64,000 nt of DNA, taken from positions 62,001 through 126,000 of the forward strand of contig JAAXGN010000016.1 of assembly GCA_012267415.1 (NCBI GenBank), in the 5' to 3' direction. The translations under genes were made by a program, and so were the position numbers. Below, in pieces: positions 54,056-63,558 of the stretch (its first letter is position 1; the number at the start of each line of letters is the position of its first letter). The stretch is from Candidatus Poribacteria bacterium. GTDB taxonomy: Bacteria > Poribacteria > WGA-4E > WGA-3G. Below the pieces are notes generated by a model. That model saw only the letters and a program-made list of their open reading frames with translations. It ran no database searches and had not been told where the DNA came from.

Positions 54056-56374
54056 ATGAAAACAAAAACGTTTGCTACTCTTCTGACACTAATTTTCATC
54101 ATATCGATCTATTTCCCCGTTGCCAATGCAGAAGATTACACGCAAATAGGTTTACCCGAAGGAGCAAAAGCGCGACTCGGTAAAGGTATCATATACGACA
54201 TACAGCTCTCACACGACGGCACAAAGTTAGCTATAGCGAGTTCCATCGGTGTATGGCTTTATGATGTTAACACGCGTAGAGAAACCGCACTCATTTCAGC
54301 ACATACAGATACTGTTACACATGTAGCATTTTCACCAGATGGTAAAATCCTCGCCAGCAGTGCTCATGACAAAACCGTGCGTCTTTGGGATACGACAACA
54401 GGAAGAAACTTGCAGACACTGGATATCCCTAAAGATACTCTTTTTTCACTAAACTTCTCAAAAGATGAAAAGTCCCTTATAGGATTGACCCATCAGAGGG
54501 TCCTTCATCTATGGGATCCTATCACCGGTAAACTGCAAAAAACATATAAACCAAAATATAGGAAGATAAGGGTCAAAGGAATGGAATGGGATCGTGCTTT
54601 AGCTGCATTTGTTGACCCAACAAGGGATGCTACCTTTGCAATCGGAAATCATGATGGAACGGTTAGCATACAAGATGGGAATAATCGCAAACTTATAAAG
54701 ACACTCGTAGCAAGGACAAATGAAGCCGCATTCTATAAGATAGGTGATGTTACGAAACCCCCAAAAGCGATAGTCCAGCTAAACCCTAATGACGATACTG
54801 CTTCCTTTCCCACGCAATATAGAGATGATGGGAAACCATTCCCAATCCAATATAAGTTAGGAAGATCACATGTCTATCCTGAAACCTATAAGGAGCAGCC
54901 TATAAAATGGCTTGCCAGATTAGAGTTTTCACCAGATGGAAAAACCTTGGTGAGTTCATGTGAATACAGAAACCCACGATTTAAAGGTTATTCTTACAAA
55001 CCAGGACCAACTGAAATTTGGGATATTGATTCAACTGAGCAACTCGCAGTACTTCCCCCTTATATTGATGTAAAGTTTTCAAATGATGGTAAACGCCTTG
55101 CTCTGATAGGTTCTGCTGGATGTGTAATCTGGGACATTGACACCCGTAAGGAAATTGCTACCTTTTCAGATGCGGAAACGGTAAGATTTTCAGGTGATGG
55201 GAAATTACTCTATCTCATCAGCAAAGATAACTACACAATCTGGGATTTAGCTGCTGGACTTGAAATCAGTAGGGTGTCGCTTGACTTAGATGAATCTCAA
55301 CTCTTTCCAGATCGATTTGTAGCATCAAGATATGGTGCAATCCTTGCTACGACTGATGCAAATGGTGAAGTTCGTCTGTGGCACTCACACACCGATGAAC
55401 TGTTAATTACCCTTACTTCAGGTTTTACAAGACCATTCACATCGTTAGCAGTTTCTCGTGATGGTAAAACCATCGCAACGGGGGATGAATTAAGGAACAT
55501 CCAACTTTGGGGCGTAAACACACGCAGTAAACGGATGACAATTAAGACAGATGAACAATTTATCCGTGCGTTGACATTTGCTAAAGACAACCAAACACTT
55601 ATCAGTGAAAACAGGGATATTATCATAATGTGGAACATAAACTCTGGAGAATTGGTAAAAGCATACACTGTCCTAGAAGCACAGGCTGGAGGATTCTATA
55701 ATTCATTTAATGATGGGACACACTTCTCTGGAGAAACAGTCGGAATTTTTGCACAGAATGGTGATAAACTGATTATCCAGACAGAAAATGGAACAGAGAT
55801 TTGGGATATGATCAACGGTAAGGAACTATACACCTTTACGAATATAGATCAGCATTGGTATACGTCAACGATAAATGAAGAAACGTTTGTTTACGGTATC
55901 GGAAACAAAGTTTTCATATCGGATTTGAAAAAAGGTGAGAAGGTTGGCACACTCAAAACATCTAAAGGCTTTTTTGATGGATTCTTAGAGAGGTTTAACT
56001 TTCGTGATTTTAATGTTATGTCCTTAGCATTTACACCAGATGGCAGGACTCTTGTTGTTGGTAACGGAGACAAGAAAATTCAACTATGGGATATTGTAGA
56101 CCAACGGCTTATAGAGACCATGACTGGACATCAACATGCAGTCTGTCAGTTAGCATTCTCTGCGGATGGTAAAATTCTCGCTAGTGGAGATACAGGGGGT
56201 AAGATTCATTTATGGGAATTTGCCACCCGTCGCCATCTTGCAACTTACCAAGCAACTAAGAGATTTGTCCACACATTAGCATTTGCCCCTGATGGGAAAA
56301 CGCTCGTAAGTATGAACGCAAGAGGTTACAAACAAGATGGAACTATCTACCTCTGGCATGTGCCTTCAAAATAA
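54056..56374 (+). CDS. Secreted WD40-repeat protein
   Basis: A 772-residue protein. Signal peptide FATLLTLIFIISIYFPVANA, then TQIGLPEGAKARLGKGIIYDIQLS and many WD40 blades across the length (VAFSPDGKILASSAHDKTVRLWD, LAFTPDGRTLVVGNGDKKIQLWD, LAFSADGKILASGDTGGKIHLWE), enough for about two seven-bladed propellers, with irregular blades in the middle. Likely a periplasmic or surface interaction protein. It is a paralogue of the upstream broken gene, 58 bases away, which lacks a signal peptide. Confidence 0.88.
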   Translation: MKTKTFATLLTLIFIISIYFPVANAEDYTQIGLPEGAKARLGKGIIYDIQLSHDGTKLAIASSIGVWLYDVNTRRETALISAHTDTVTHVAFSPDGKILASSAHDKTVRLWDTTTGRNLQTLDIPKDTLFSLNFSKDEKSLIGLTHQRVLHLWDPITGKLQKTYKPKYRKIRVKGMEWDRALAAFVDPTRDATFAIGNHDGTVSIQDGNNRKLIKTLVARTNEAAFYKIGDVTKPPKAIVQLNPNDDTASFPTQYRDDGKPFPIQYKLGRSHVYPETYKEQPIKWLARLEFSPDGKTLVSSCEYRNPRFKGYSYKPGPTEIWDIDSTEQLAVLPPYIDVKFSNDGKRLALIGSAGCVIWDIDTRKEIATFSDAETVRFSGDGKLLYLISKDNYTIWDLAAGLEISRVSLDLDESQLFPDRFVASRYGAILATTDANGEVRLWHSHTDELLITLTSGFTRPFTSLAVSRDGKTIATGDELRNIQLWGVNTRSKRMTIKTDEQFIRALTFAKDNQTLISENRDIIIMWNINSGELVKAYTVLEAQAGGFYNSFNDGTHFSGETVGIFAQNGDKLIIQTENGTEIWDMINGKELYTFTNIDQHWYTSTINEETFVYGIGNKVFISDLKKGEKVGTLKTSKGFFDGFLERFNFRDFNVMSLAFTPDGRTLVVGNGDKKIQLWDIVDQRLIETMTGHQHAVCQLAFSADGKILASGDTGGKIHLWEFATRRHLATYQATKRFVHTLAFAPDGKTLVSMNARGYKQDGTIYLWHVPSK

Positions 56375-56543
56375 AAATCATAGATATACAATGAATTTGA
56401 TATACAGCAACTTCTAAACATGAAAGCAAATTATCGTAGGGGTTAGGTTTCCTAATCCGTTCGGACGAGGTGACCTCCCCATACAACATATCCAACATCT
56501 TGCTTTATCAAACTCACGTTAACATAAAGACATGGAGAGAGCA

Positions 56544-57077
56544 ATGCGACTTATCCTTATATGCTGTATTACAGCAATGCTAATCGGATGTGGACTAAAT
56601 ACTATCCCTTATTCGGATAATAACGGTGTTATAAAACCGAATGCGGCAGCAGTGTCACATTATGAGTGGGGACTTACTTATGCCAAAGAAGGCAATCTTG
56701 CACAAGCAGTCACCGAGTTGAAATTGGCAATTCAGAATGAACCGGGATGGACACTTCCGTATTTTAATCTGGGTGCTGTATACGGGAATATGGGAGAACT
56801 TGACGAGGCAATCCTGGCTTGGGAACGCACAACCCAACTGGACACCGATTTCGTAAAAGCACACTTTAATCTTGCCATTGCTTATGCACTACGCGCACAG
56901 GATTCTGACAGCGACTATCCGAAACACATTGACATTGAAAGATCAATTGCATCGTTACGAGAAGCGATCCGGGTGGACAAAGAAGCCCGTTCAGCTGCAG
57001 AAATAGAGCCTGCATTTGATGAAATAAGAGAACTACCTGAATATAAACAATTGCTTGAAAGCACTGAACCGAAATAG
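56544..57077 (+). CDS. TPR lipoprotein
   Basis: A 177-residue protein. The start at 56544 has GGAGAG 5-6 bases upstream (an ATG 12 bases earlier would bury it). Lipobox MLIGC. Three TPR-like units: YEWGLTYAKEGNLAQAVTEL, PYFNLGAVYGNMGELDEAIL and KAHFNLAIAYALRA. It resembles the TPR lipoprotein at 14129-14527 in layout. The role is unknown. Confidence 0.82.
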   Translation: MRLILICCITAMLIGCGLNTIPYSDNNGVIKPNAAAVSHYEWGLTYAKEGNLAQAVTELKLAIQNEPGWTLPYFNLGAVYGNMGELDEAILAWERTTQLDTDFVKAHFNLAIAYALRAQDSDSDYPKHIDIERSIASLREAIRVDKEARSAAEIEPAFDEIRELPEYKQLLESTEPK

Positions 57078-57108
57078 GAAGACACGAAAGCGATAATACC
57101 CCAGGCCG

Positions 57109-57412
57109 GTAGGTACGATAAGGATATCGCACCATAAGCGTCAATTTAAGAAGATAAATCTGATCAAATATTGACCACAGTCCCGTAGGGACGATATGTT
57201 TATAGATCATGGTTGAACACCGTTCTTTAGTCCCGTAGGGACGATATGTGTAACATAGGCAATTACATAAACATATCGTCCCTACGGGACTAAAGAGAGT
57301 TAGGATAACGGTTTTCTATAAACATATCGTCCCTACGGGACTAAAGACAAACCAAGAACAAACTAATTTCCTTAAATTGACTCCTATGGTGCGATATCCT
57401 TATCGCACTTAC
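57109..57412. repeat. Composite nested palindrome with four CCCGTAGGGACGATATG units
   Basis: Outer arms of 42 bases (57109-57150 and 57371-57412) match at 38 positions and belong to the GGTGCGATATCC family. Inside lie two direct and two inverted copies of TCCCGTAGGGACGATATGT (57181, 57230, and inverted at 57271 and 57323 onward). It sits between two lipoprotein genes and has no coding capacity. Confidence 0.8.
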
Positions 57413-57467
57413 TGACAAGGTGACATCACTAAATTGATGTCTATAGTTGGATAATTTCGAAAAAAAT

Positions 57468-57890
57468 ATGACAAAATCTATATATTCTATTATACCGTTT
57501 ATCCTCTTGATAGCAGCAACGCTCACTGGATGCAACCAAGAGACAATCATTGAGTTGATGCCGATCACAGACGTTGAAATATACATAACAGAAATTGATA
57601 CACCCGGCATTTACGCCGTTTCCGTTTTGGTGACTGGCACATTAGAGGACAAATGCATAGATGGCTATGAGATAGATTATGATATGATACCCAGTGTGTT
57701 TGATAGGATTCCACTTTATTCGGACAATGATACAATTTCTATTGAGATTAGACAGAAAGTAACGGTAGGTAGCGTTGCTTGTGATCTTGCAAGTCCATAC
57801 TATATTGATATGATTTTTCTCGGTTTCTGTAAGTCAGGTGAATATACAATAGATGTGAATGGATATACTGAAACATTCAGTGTTCTATAA
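57468..57890 (+). CDS. Small lipoprotein of unknown function
   Basis: A 140-residue protein. The start is set at ATG 57468, directly before the signal YSIIPFILLIAATLTGC (lipobox). The mature part is beta-rich with four further Cys, two of which (KCIDGYEI and VACDLAS) could pair. It resembles no family I can name. Codon use and composition look like the neighbours. The ribosome site is poor. Confidence 0.65.
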   Translation: MTKSIYSIIPFILLIAATLTGCNQETIIELMPITDVEIYITEIDTPGIYAVSVLVTGTLEDKCIDGYEIDYDMIPSVFDRIPLYSDNDTISIEIRQKVTVGSVACDLASPYYIDMIFLGFCKSGEYTIDVNGYTETFSVL

Positions 57891-58023
57891 GGGGCACGCA
57901 TGCGTCACCGAGTTGAAGTTTTGGTGTCTCTTGCGTGAAAGTTTATGAACGACATCACCCACGCTCACTATACGCTCGGTAAAGCTGCATTTATAGAAGT
58001 CGTTGATATAAAGGGAAGTTAGG

Positions 58024-59019
58024 ATGTTATTTATTCGTCATAGGTTGTTTTTATTTTTACTATGCTGCCTTTGTATTTTTGGATGCGATGATGTCCGAGA
58101 TGGAATGCTAAAGGTTCATATTACAGGTGGTGATAATGAAGTAGAGGTCACCGGTATTCCGCAGGAACTCATAGACATATACAAAGCGGAACTGAGTTGG
58201 CTTCCACAGAGACAGTTTGAATTTGAGTTAGATCGGCATTTAACGTATTATACCAAATATATTGATGCTGACGGCATAGCGATTGTAGGCAATCATTATG
58301 TCCGAGATGAGCAGTTCTATGTGGCGAGAGAGATAATTTTGCACATGACATCAAAGCATCCAGAAATACGTGAACATCTTTCACTCGAAACAAATAACAG
58401 GGGGTTTCGTGTGGTTCTCATGAACACGGAAGAACCTGTAGATAGTGAATTTAATAGTGAATTTGGTCGCAGAAACGGGTATGTTGCTGCGTATCCAGAG
58501 AATCAGCGTTTTACACATAGTGGACAGAGCCTAAGAACCCATTGTGTCGCACGTATCGGTTGGCGGGGTTTGCAGTGGGACGCTGAAACAGAGACGTGGA
58601 AACCTGGACGTTTGACTTTAGGTGTTGGTACGCTTATACATGAGTTTGCTCATGCTTTAGCCAGTCAGCAAGCGATAACACTGATATATCCAGATTTTCA
58701 TGAACAGCTGGAAAACGCTTTTTTGACCGATATTCCTTACGATCCTGATAATCCGAATCCGATTGCTCCGTTTGGCGAAAATAGCGCGCATACGGCTGGA
58801 TTTGGCAACAAAAATATGTCGGAGTATTGGGCAGAACTTACACGCCACTGGTTTGTGATACACCCTAATAGGCTTACTCTCTACTATAAAGAATATAAAC
58901 AGGATCAACTGATGCTGCCTATCATAGAAGATATATTTCCAAAAATATATTTATACCCATTAAACAAGTTAGAACAACCTATAGAATGGGATTGGGATCC
59001 TGATTTGATATTGGATTGA
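58024..59019 (+). CDS. Lipoprotein with HExxH metallopeptidase motif
   Basis: A 331-residue protein. Lipobox CLCIFGC near residue 20. HEFAH at 206-210 in LIHEFAHALASQQAI is a zinc-peptidase motif, and the downstream SEYWAELTRHWF offers a Glu as third ligand, the pattern seen in anthrax-lethal-factor-like and related gluzincins. The upstream half (YKAELSWLPQRQFEFEL and MNTEEPVDSEFN) is not recognised. Probably outer-membrane anchored. Substrate unknown. Confidence 0.75.
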   Translation: MLFIRHRLFLFLLCCLCIFGCDDVRDGMLKVHITGGDNEVEVTGIPQELIDIYKAELSWLPQRQFEFELDRHLTYYTKYIDADGIAIVGNHYVRDEQFYVAREIILHMTSKHPEIREHLSLETNNRGFRVVLMNTEEPVDSEFNSEFGRRNGYVAAYPENQRFTHSGQSLRTHCVARIGWRGLQWDAETETWKPGRLTLGVGTLIHEFAHALASQQAITLIYPDFHEQLENAFLTDIPYDPDNPNPIAPFGENSAHTAGFGNKNMSEYWAELTRHWFVIHPNRLTLYYKEYKQDQLMLPIIEDIFPKIYLYPLNKLEQPIEWDWDPDLILD

Positions 59020-59318
59020 GATCTCCACAGTATAAAATATAACTTTTTACTCGTAAAATGTTATACATAGCTTTTTACTTGTAGAATATAACCTGTATAC
59101 ATATAACACGGGTGGAGACAGGGCGACTCGTCTCCAACACAAAATTTAGTATTGATTGGAACTATCATGTCGGGTGTCGCTACCCTCTACCCGACCTACG
59201 AAGAATGAGATAAAAATAAATAAAATTGGTATAACATACATTAGGCATTACAATGATTTAGTTGTAAGTTATAGGTAACCTCTGTTATACTAATTGCAAT
59301 CTTTATGTAGGTTATCTC

Positions 59319-59396
59319 ATGATCGTTTTTGAAGATATCAAGGACAAAGCTGATACGCTTCTATCCCTTACCGGATATACTTCAACGGGAACTTGA
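59319..59396 (+). pseudogene. Remnant of a transposase N-terminus
   Basis: A 25-codon open frame, MIVFEDIKDKADTLLSLTGY then TSTGT and stop, resembles the opening helix-turn-helix of IS5-type transposases (EDIKxKxxxxLxLTGxT). It is cut off 5 bases before a palindromic repeat (59402). The remaining gap 59020-59665 holds repeats only. Confidence 0.45.
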
Positions 59397-59401
59397 TAAA
59401 T

Positions 59402-59442
59402 GTAGCGCAAACTTTCCAGTTTGCGAAGATGTGCCACAAACT
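59402..59442. repeat. Truncated GTAGCGCAAACTTTCCAGTTTG copy
   Basis: It reads as the element at 33069-33125 in the opposite orientation, broken after CCACAAACTG. Confidence 0.75.
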
Positions 59443-59482
59443 GAATGAGGATTAAATTAATAATCAGGTAATTTTGATTAAA

Positions 59483-59593
59483 CCAGGCCGGTAGGTGCGA
59501 TATCCTTATCGCACCGGGTTTATCCCAACCCGCTTCATTAAAGGTTTCCGCTTAGGATCCGGTGCGATAAGGATATCGCACCTACCGGCCTGG
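59483..59593. repeat. GGTAGGTGCGATATCC-family inverted repeat
   Basis: Perfect 35-base arms (59483-59517 and 59559-59593) around a 41-base loop. Same family as 13241-13272 and the outer arms at 57109-57412. Confidence 0.9.
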
Positions 59594-59665
59594 GAAGAAT
59601 TGGTTTTTACCCTTTTAATTACTTAATCTTCATCCGTGTGTCGTTCTTAGAACAGGAGCCTGAAA

Positions 59666-60715
59666 ATGTCCTATACTGATGCCAGTTTACCTGTTGACCA
59701 AATTCTATGTGGAGACAATCTGGAACTTATCAAACATTTGCCTGATTGTAGCATCCAATTAGTCATCACCTCTCCCCCCTATTTTCAACAACGTGATTAT
59801 GGTGGCGGGATGGGAAATGAAACTGATGTCAATGATTACATTGGAACATTAATCAGCCTGTTCCGGGAATGTGTCCGTGTCGTCCGAGAGGATGGTAGTA
59901 TTGTCTTTAATATAGGCGACAAGTATCAGGATAGCAACTTGCTTCTTGTTCCATATCGCTTTGCGCTTGCAGCAACAGCCACCGACTTAGTCAGACTTGT
60001 CAATGAGATTACATGGGTTAAAAAGAACCCTACACCACGTCAGTTTACCCGACGTCTTGTCAGCAGCACTGAACCGTTTTTCCATTTTGCAAAGTCAGAC
60101 CAATATTTCTACAATCCTAAAGCTTTCTTAGCAGAAACACGTGAAACACAACATTCAAATAAAAGAGAAAATACAAACATTGGGCAGCGATATTTCGATC
60201 TTATTGAAGAATCAGACTTATCTAAGGATGAAAAATCCCTTGCTCGGATTGAACTGGCAGAAGTCATACAAGAAGTAAAACGAGGCAAAACAAAGAGTTT
60301 TAGAATGAAAATTCGTGGTATCCATGCACCTCCATTTGGTGGACAGATGGGAGGACGCACATTACAATTAAAAAACAAAGGATTTACAATCATCCGGATT
60401 CATGGTAATAAACTCAAGCGAGACGTAATTGAAACCCCTGTTGCTGCTGTTAAAGGAAACAAACATCCTGCAATTTACCCAGTGGAGCTTGTAGAAGAGT
60501 TTTTACATCTTCTTACACCTCCTAATTCCATCGTTCTTGATCCATTCATGGGGTCAGGATCAACAGCCGTCGCGTGTAAAAACCTTGACAGATATTACAT
60601 AGGATACGACATCAATCCGGATTACTGCAAATATGCTCAGCAACGTGTCTCTGATACTCCTACTGAAAAGCAGTACAAGTTAGAGGAATGTAATGAACGA
60701 CAGAAATGCGCTTGA
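59666..60715 (+). CDS. Beta-class DNA methyltransferase (N4-cytosine/N6-adenine), orphan
   Basis: A 349-residue protein with the catalytic motif IV first (VITSPPYFQQRDYG, 35-39) and the SAM-binding motif I last (VLDPFMGSGSTAVA near 290), the beta-class order. SPPY favours N4-methylcytosine but N6-adenine is possible. The central ~100 residues form the recognition domain. AGGAG lies 8 bases upstream. No restriction endonuclease is adjacent, so it may be regulatory or epigenetic. The target is unknown. Confidence 0.9.
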   Translation: MSYTDASLPVDQILCGDNLELIKHLPDCSIQLVITSPPYFQQRDYGGGMGNETDVNDYIGTLISLFRECVRVVREDGSIVFNIGDKYQDSNLLLVPYRFALAATATDLVRLVNEITWVKKNPTPRQFTRRLVSSTEPFFHFAKSDQYFYNPKAFLAETRETQHSNKRENTNIGQRYFDLIEESDLSKDEKSLARIELAEVIQEVKRGKTKSFRMKIRGIHAPPFGGQMGGRTLQLKNKGFTIIRIHGNKLKRDVIETPVAAVKGNKHPAIYPVELVEEFLHLLTPPNSIVLDPFMGSGSTAVACKNLDRYYIGYDINPDYCKYAQQRVSDTPTEKQYKLEECNERQKCA

Positions 60716-60734
60716 CCTGCAACAGTGATTCAAC

Positions 60735-61661
60735 ATGCCACAATACACAACCCTTACACCTGAAGAACTTAATGATATTGTTGCACATTATGAAGTCGGC
60801 ACATCTGTAGATTTAGAAGAACTGCCAGGTGGGTTTGGAAACAGCAACTATAAATTAACGACTACTGAAAATATGTTCCTACTTAAAATATGTGATGAGA
60901 AAAATCTTGATGAACTTCATCAACAGATCACACTGTTAGAACATCTGAAAAAGCATGCCTATCCGACTGTGTATCCAATCTTACAGAAAAATGGTGATGC
61001 CCTTCATGTTAATGAAAAGAAACATATCATGATCTATCCGTTTTTAAATGGAGATACACCCAAACCATCAAAACGCGTGTTAGCACAAACCGGAGAAGCG
61101 TTAGCAAAGTTACATCGCATTCCGCCGATTGCAAATCTGCCACGTTTTCCAATGGGGATAACGAAAATCGGACCTTTTATGAACGAAGTAAAACACACAG
61201 AACTTGCAACACATCCCTTTTTTCTTTGGTTACAATCGGAACTTGAATGGATCATACCTGAAATAGAGAAACCTCTGCCAACAGGACTACTGCACGGAGA
61301 TCTGTTTTTAGATAATACCCTCTTTGACGATGAGAAGATGGTGGCAATTCTTGACTTTGAGGAAGGCTGTCATGATACCTTGCTAACTGATATAGCAATG
61401 ACAATTATTGGCTGCTGTTATACAGAAAAAAATGATCTGAATATTGACGCGTTACACGATTTTTTAAATGCCTATAACGCGTTACGTCCTTTAACAGAAA
61501 ACGAATGGGAGTGTTTAGACGGTTTTGTCTACTATGCAGCCTTGTCAATCGCAGTCTGGCGTTTTAGACAATTCAATATACGCTATCCCGATACACAGCG
61601 ATCAGAAACATACCTTGAGATGATTACCCGTAGTGCGAATTGGCAAACAATACGAATATAG
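60735..61661 (+). CDS. Homoserine kinase type II-like phosphotransferase
   Basis: A 308-residue aminoglycoside-phosphotransferase-fold protein. NYKLTTTENMFLLKICDE carries the ATP-site Lys. LLHGDLFLDNTLFDD is the catalytic loop (Asp near 196) and VAILDFEEGCHD the metal-binding Asp. Overall pattern and length resemble ThrB2-type homoserine kinases, but choline or sugar kinases share it. It follows the methyltransferase by 19 bases and precedes the ABC-F gene by 33. Confidence 0.8.
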   Translation: MPQYTTLTPEELNDIVAHYEVGTSVDLEELPGGFGNSNYKLTTTENMFLLKICDEKNLDELHQQITLLEHLKKHAYPTVYPILQKNGDALHVNEKKHIMIYPFLNGDTPKPSKRVLAQTGEALAKLHRIPPIANLPRFPMGITKIGPFMNEVKHTELATHPFFLWLQSELEWIIPEIEKPLPTGLLHGDLFLDNTLFDDEKMVAILDFEEGCHDTLLTDIAMTIIGCCYTEKNDLNIDALHDFLNAYNALRPLTENEWECLDGFVYYAALSIAVWRFRQFNIRYPDTQRSETYLEMITRSANWQTIRI

Positions 61662-61694
61662 CAGTTAAGAGTATAACTTCATTACACAAAAAAT

Positions 61695-63434
61695 ATGTCA
61701 CTAATAACGATAAGCAATGTCACAAAACTCTACGATCCAGATATAATCCTAAACGATATATCTATTGCCATCGCGCCTGGAGACCGGATAGGACTAATTG
61801 GACGGAACGGTTGCGGAAAGACGACTTTAATAAAGATCATGTGCGGCATCATTACCGATTACAAGGGAGATGTCGTTTTAGCTAAAGGTAGACGTATTGG
61901 ATACCTAAGTCAAGAACCTGACTTAGAACGGGATTGTACACTACGCCAGGAGATGCTCAAAGTTTTTCAAGAACGATTGACACTTGAAGACAAGATGCTA
62001 CTGCTGGCGGAGGATATGGAAACTGGTGAATCACCCGATTTACTCCAGCAGTACGCACGTATTCAGGAACAACATGAGCGACTCGGTGGATACGATTATG
62101 AACATAAGATCAATCGCGTTCTTGGAGGATTGGGTTTTACGCAACAGGACTTCAACCTACCGGTCAGTGTCCTCAGTGGTGGACAAAAAAGTAGAGCAAC
62201 ATTGGCGAAACTCCTCCTTGAAGAACCCGACCTATTGCTGTTTGACGAACCCACAAATCATCTTGACATAAACGGAATTCAATGGTTAGAAAACTATCTC
62301 AACACCGAATACAAGGGAGGTGTTCTGGTTGTTTCTCACGATAGATATTTTTTAGATAAGGTTGTTCGAAAGGTATGGGAACTTACTGAACAGAAAATAA
62401 ATGTCTACCGAGGCAATTATTCCAAATTCTTGGAAATCAAAAATATTGAGAAACTCGTTGACAGTCGTGCCTATAAAATGCAGCAAGCATTTCTTGAAAA
62501 GGAGAAAGAGTTCATCGATCGTAATATCGCAGGACAACGCACACGTGAAGCACAAGGAAGACGAAAAAGACTGGAACGTGTGGCGTTAGTTGAAAAACCG
62601 AAATCTGAATCCCCAACGTTGAAACTCAATATCTCACCTTCAAAACGTGGTGGAGATGACATCCTGCGATGCAAAAACGTTAGTAAGCAATTTGATGATA
62701 AAGTACTATTTACAGACCTAACTTTTGATGTTTATCGGGGGGATGTGGTAGGAATTATAGGACCGAACGGTACGGGTAAGACTACGTTTTTTCGCATGAT
62801 GCTGGGAGAAGAAAAACCTACAGCCGGAGAACTTTGGGTGGGACCTAATCTCAAACTTGGGTATTATACACAAGAATTAGAGGGACTCAACTTAACAAAC
62901 GATGTGCTGGATGAGGTATGGGAGCTATGTCCAGATAAAACGCAATTTGAAATCCGAAGCTATCTGGCGAAGTTCCTCTTTTCAGGAGATGATGTGTTCA
63001 AACAGATTGGCAACCTAAGTGGTGGCGAACAGAGTCGCGTGCAACTGGCGAAGTTGCTCTTAGAAAAGGCAAATGTCCTTTTACTTGATGAACCGACAAA
63101 CCATTTAGATATCCCAGCACGCGAGGCACTTGAAAATGCACTCGCCGAATATCCTGCCACGTTGTTCATTATCTCTCATGACCGTTTCCTTTTAAACCGT
63201 CTCGCAACAAAACTCCTGATTTTTGATGTAACCAAAGATGGAACAAACACGTTCCTGTTTACAGGTACTTATACAGACTTTGAAGCAACACAACAGAAAC
63301 AGACTGTTGAAGAGAAAGAGATCCTTCAAAAAAAGACTGTTGAGCATGAGTCTCCACTTAAACGATCTAAGTCAAAATCAAAGTCTAAACGGAAACGAAA
63401 AATGAAGGCACAACGCTTGGTTGGCAGCAATTAA
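61695..63434 (+). CDS. ABC-F family ATPase
   Basis: A 579-residue protein with two ABC domains and no membrane segments. Domain 1: GRNGCGKTT (36-44), LSGGQKSRATLA, LLLFDEPTNHLDI. Domain 2: GPNGTGKTT, LSGGEQSRVQLA, VLLLDEPTNHLD. The interdomain linker is Lys/Arg-rich (REAQGRRKRLER). The tail is basic (KRSKSKSKSKRKRK). ABC-F proteins act on ribosomes (Uup/EttA types). The long basic tail recalls Uup-like nucleic-acid-binding ends. Resistance-type function is not indicated. Confidence 0.92.
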   Translation: MSLITISNVTKLYDPDIILNDISIAIAPGDRIGLIGRNGCGKTTLIKIMCGIITDYKGDVVLAKGRRIGYLSQEPDLERDCTLRQEMLKVFQERLTLEDKMLLLAEDMETGESPDLLQQYARIQEQHERLGGYDYEHKINRVLGGLGFTQQDFNLPVSVLSGGQKSRATLAKLLLEEPDLLLFDEPTNHLDINGIQWLENYLNTEYKGGVLVVSHDRYFLDKVVRKVWELTEQKINVYRGNYSKFLEIKNIEKLVDSRAYKMQQAFLEKEKEFIDRNIAGQRTREAQGRRKRLERVALVEKPKSESPTLKLNISPSKRGGDDILRCKNVSKQFDDKVLFTDLTFDVYRGDVVGIIGPNGTGKTTFFRMMLGEEKPTAGELWVGPNLKLGYYTQELEGLNLTNDVLDEVWELCPDKTQFEIRSYLAKFLFSGDDVFKQIGNLSGGEQSRVQLAKLLLEKANVLLLDEPTNHLDIPAREALENALAEYPATLFIISHDRFLLNRLATKLLIFDVTKDGTNTFLFTGTYTDFEATQQKQTVEEKEILQKKTVEHESPLKRSKSKSKSKRKRKMKAQRLVGSN

Positions 63435-63477
63435 CTGGTCCAAAGTGCCTGAAATTTCAAATATAAGTTATTTTTAT

Positions 63478-63506
63478 TTGACAATGGCTATAATTTAATA
63501 TATAAT
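63478..63506 (+). promoter_or_regulatory. Consensus sigma-70 promoter of the MarR gene
   Basis: TTGACA (63478-63483), exactly 17 bases, TATAAT (63501-63506): a full consensus match at both boxes. Confidence 0.8.
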
Positions 63507-63510
63507 TTAT

Positions 63511-63522
63511 GTCGTATACGAC
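63511..63522. promoter_or_regulatory. Palindromic operator GTCGTATACGAC
   Basis: A perfect 12-base palindrome starting 4 bases after the -10 box, over the expected transcription start and 37 bases before the MarR start codon. Probably bound by the encoded MarR protein as an autorepressor (inferred). Confidence 0.6.
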
Positions 63523-63558
63523 GGATTATATATCTGATATAGGACGTATTTTAAAAAG

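Noticed and set aside
57181..57350. Possible CRISPR array from four similar 20-base units
   Set aside because: Units occur in both orientations with uneven spacing and lie inside a larger palindrome. An array needs same-strand repeats with regular spacers.
59666..60715. Restriction-modification system
   Set aside because: No endonuclease gene is adjacent; neighbours are a kinase-fold protein and an ABC-F ATPase.
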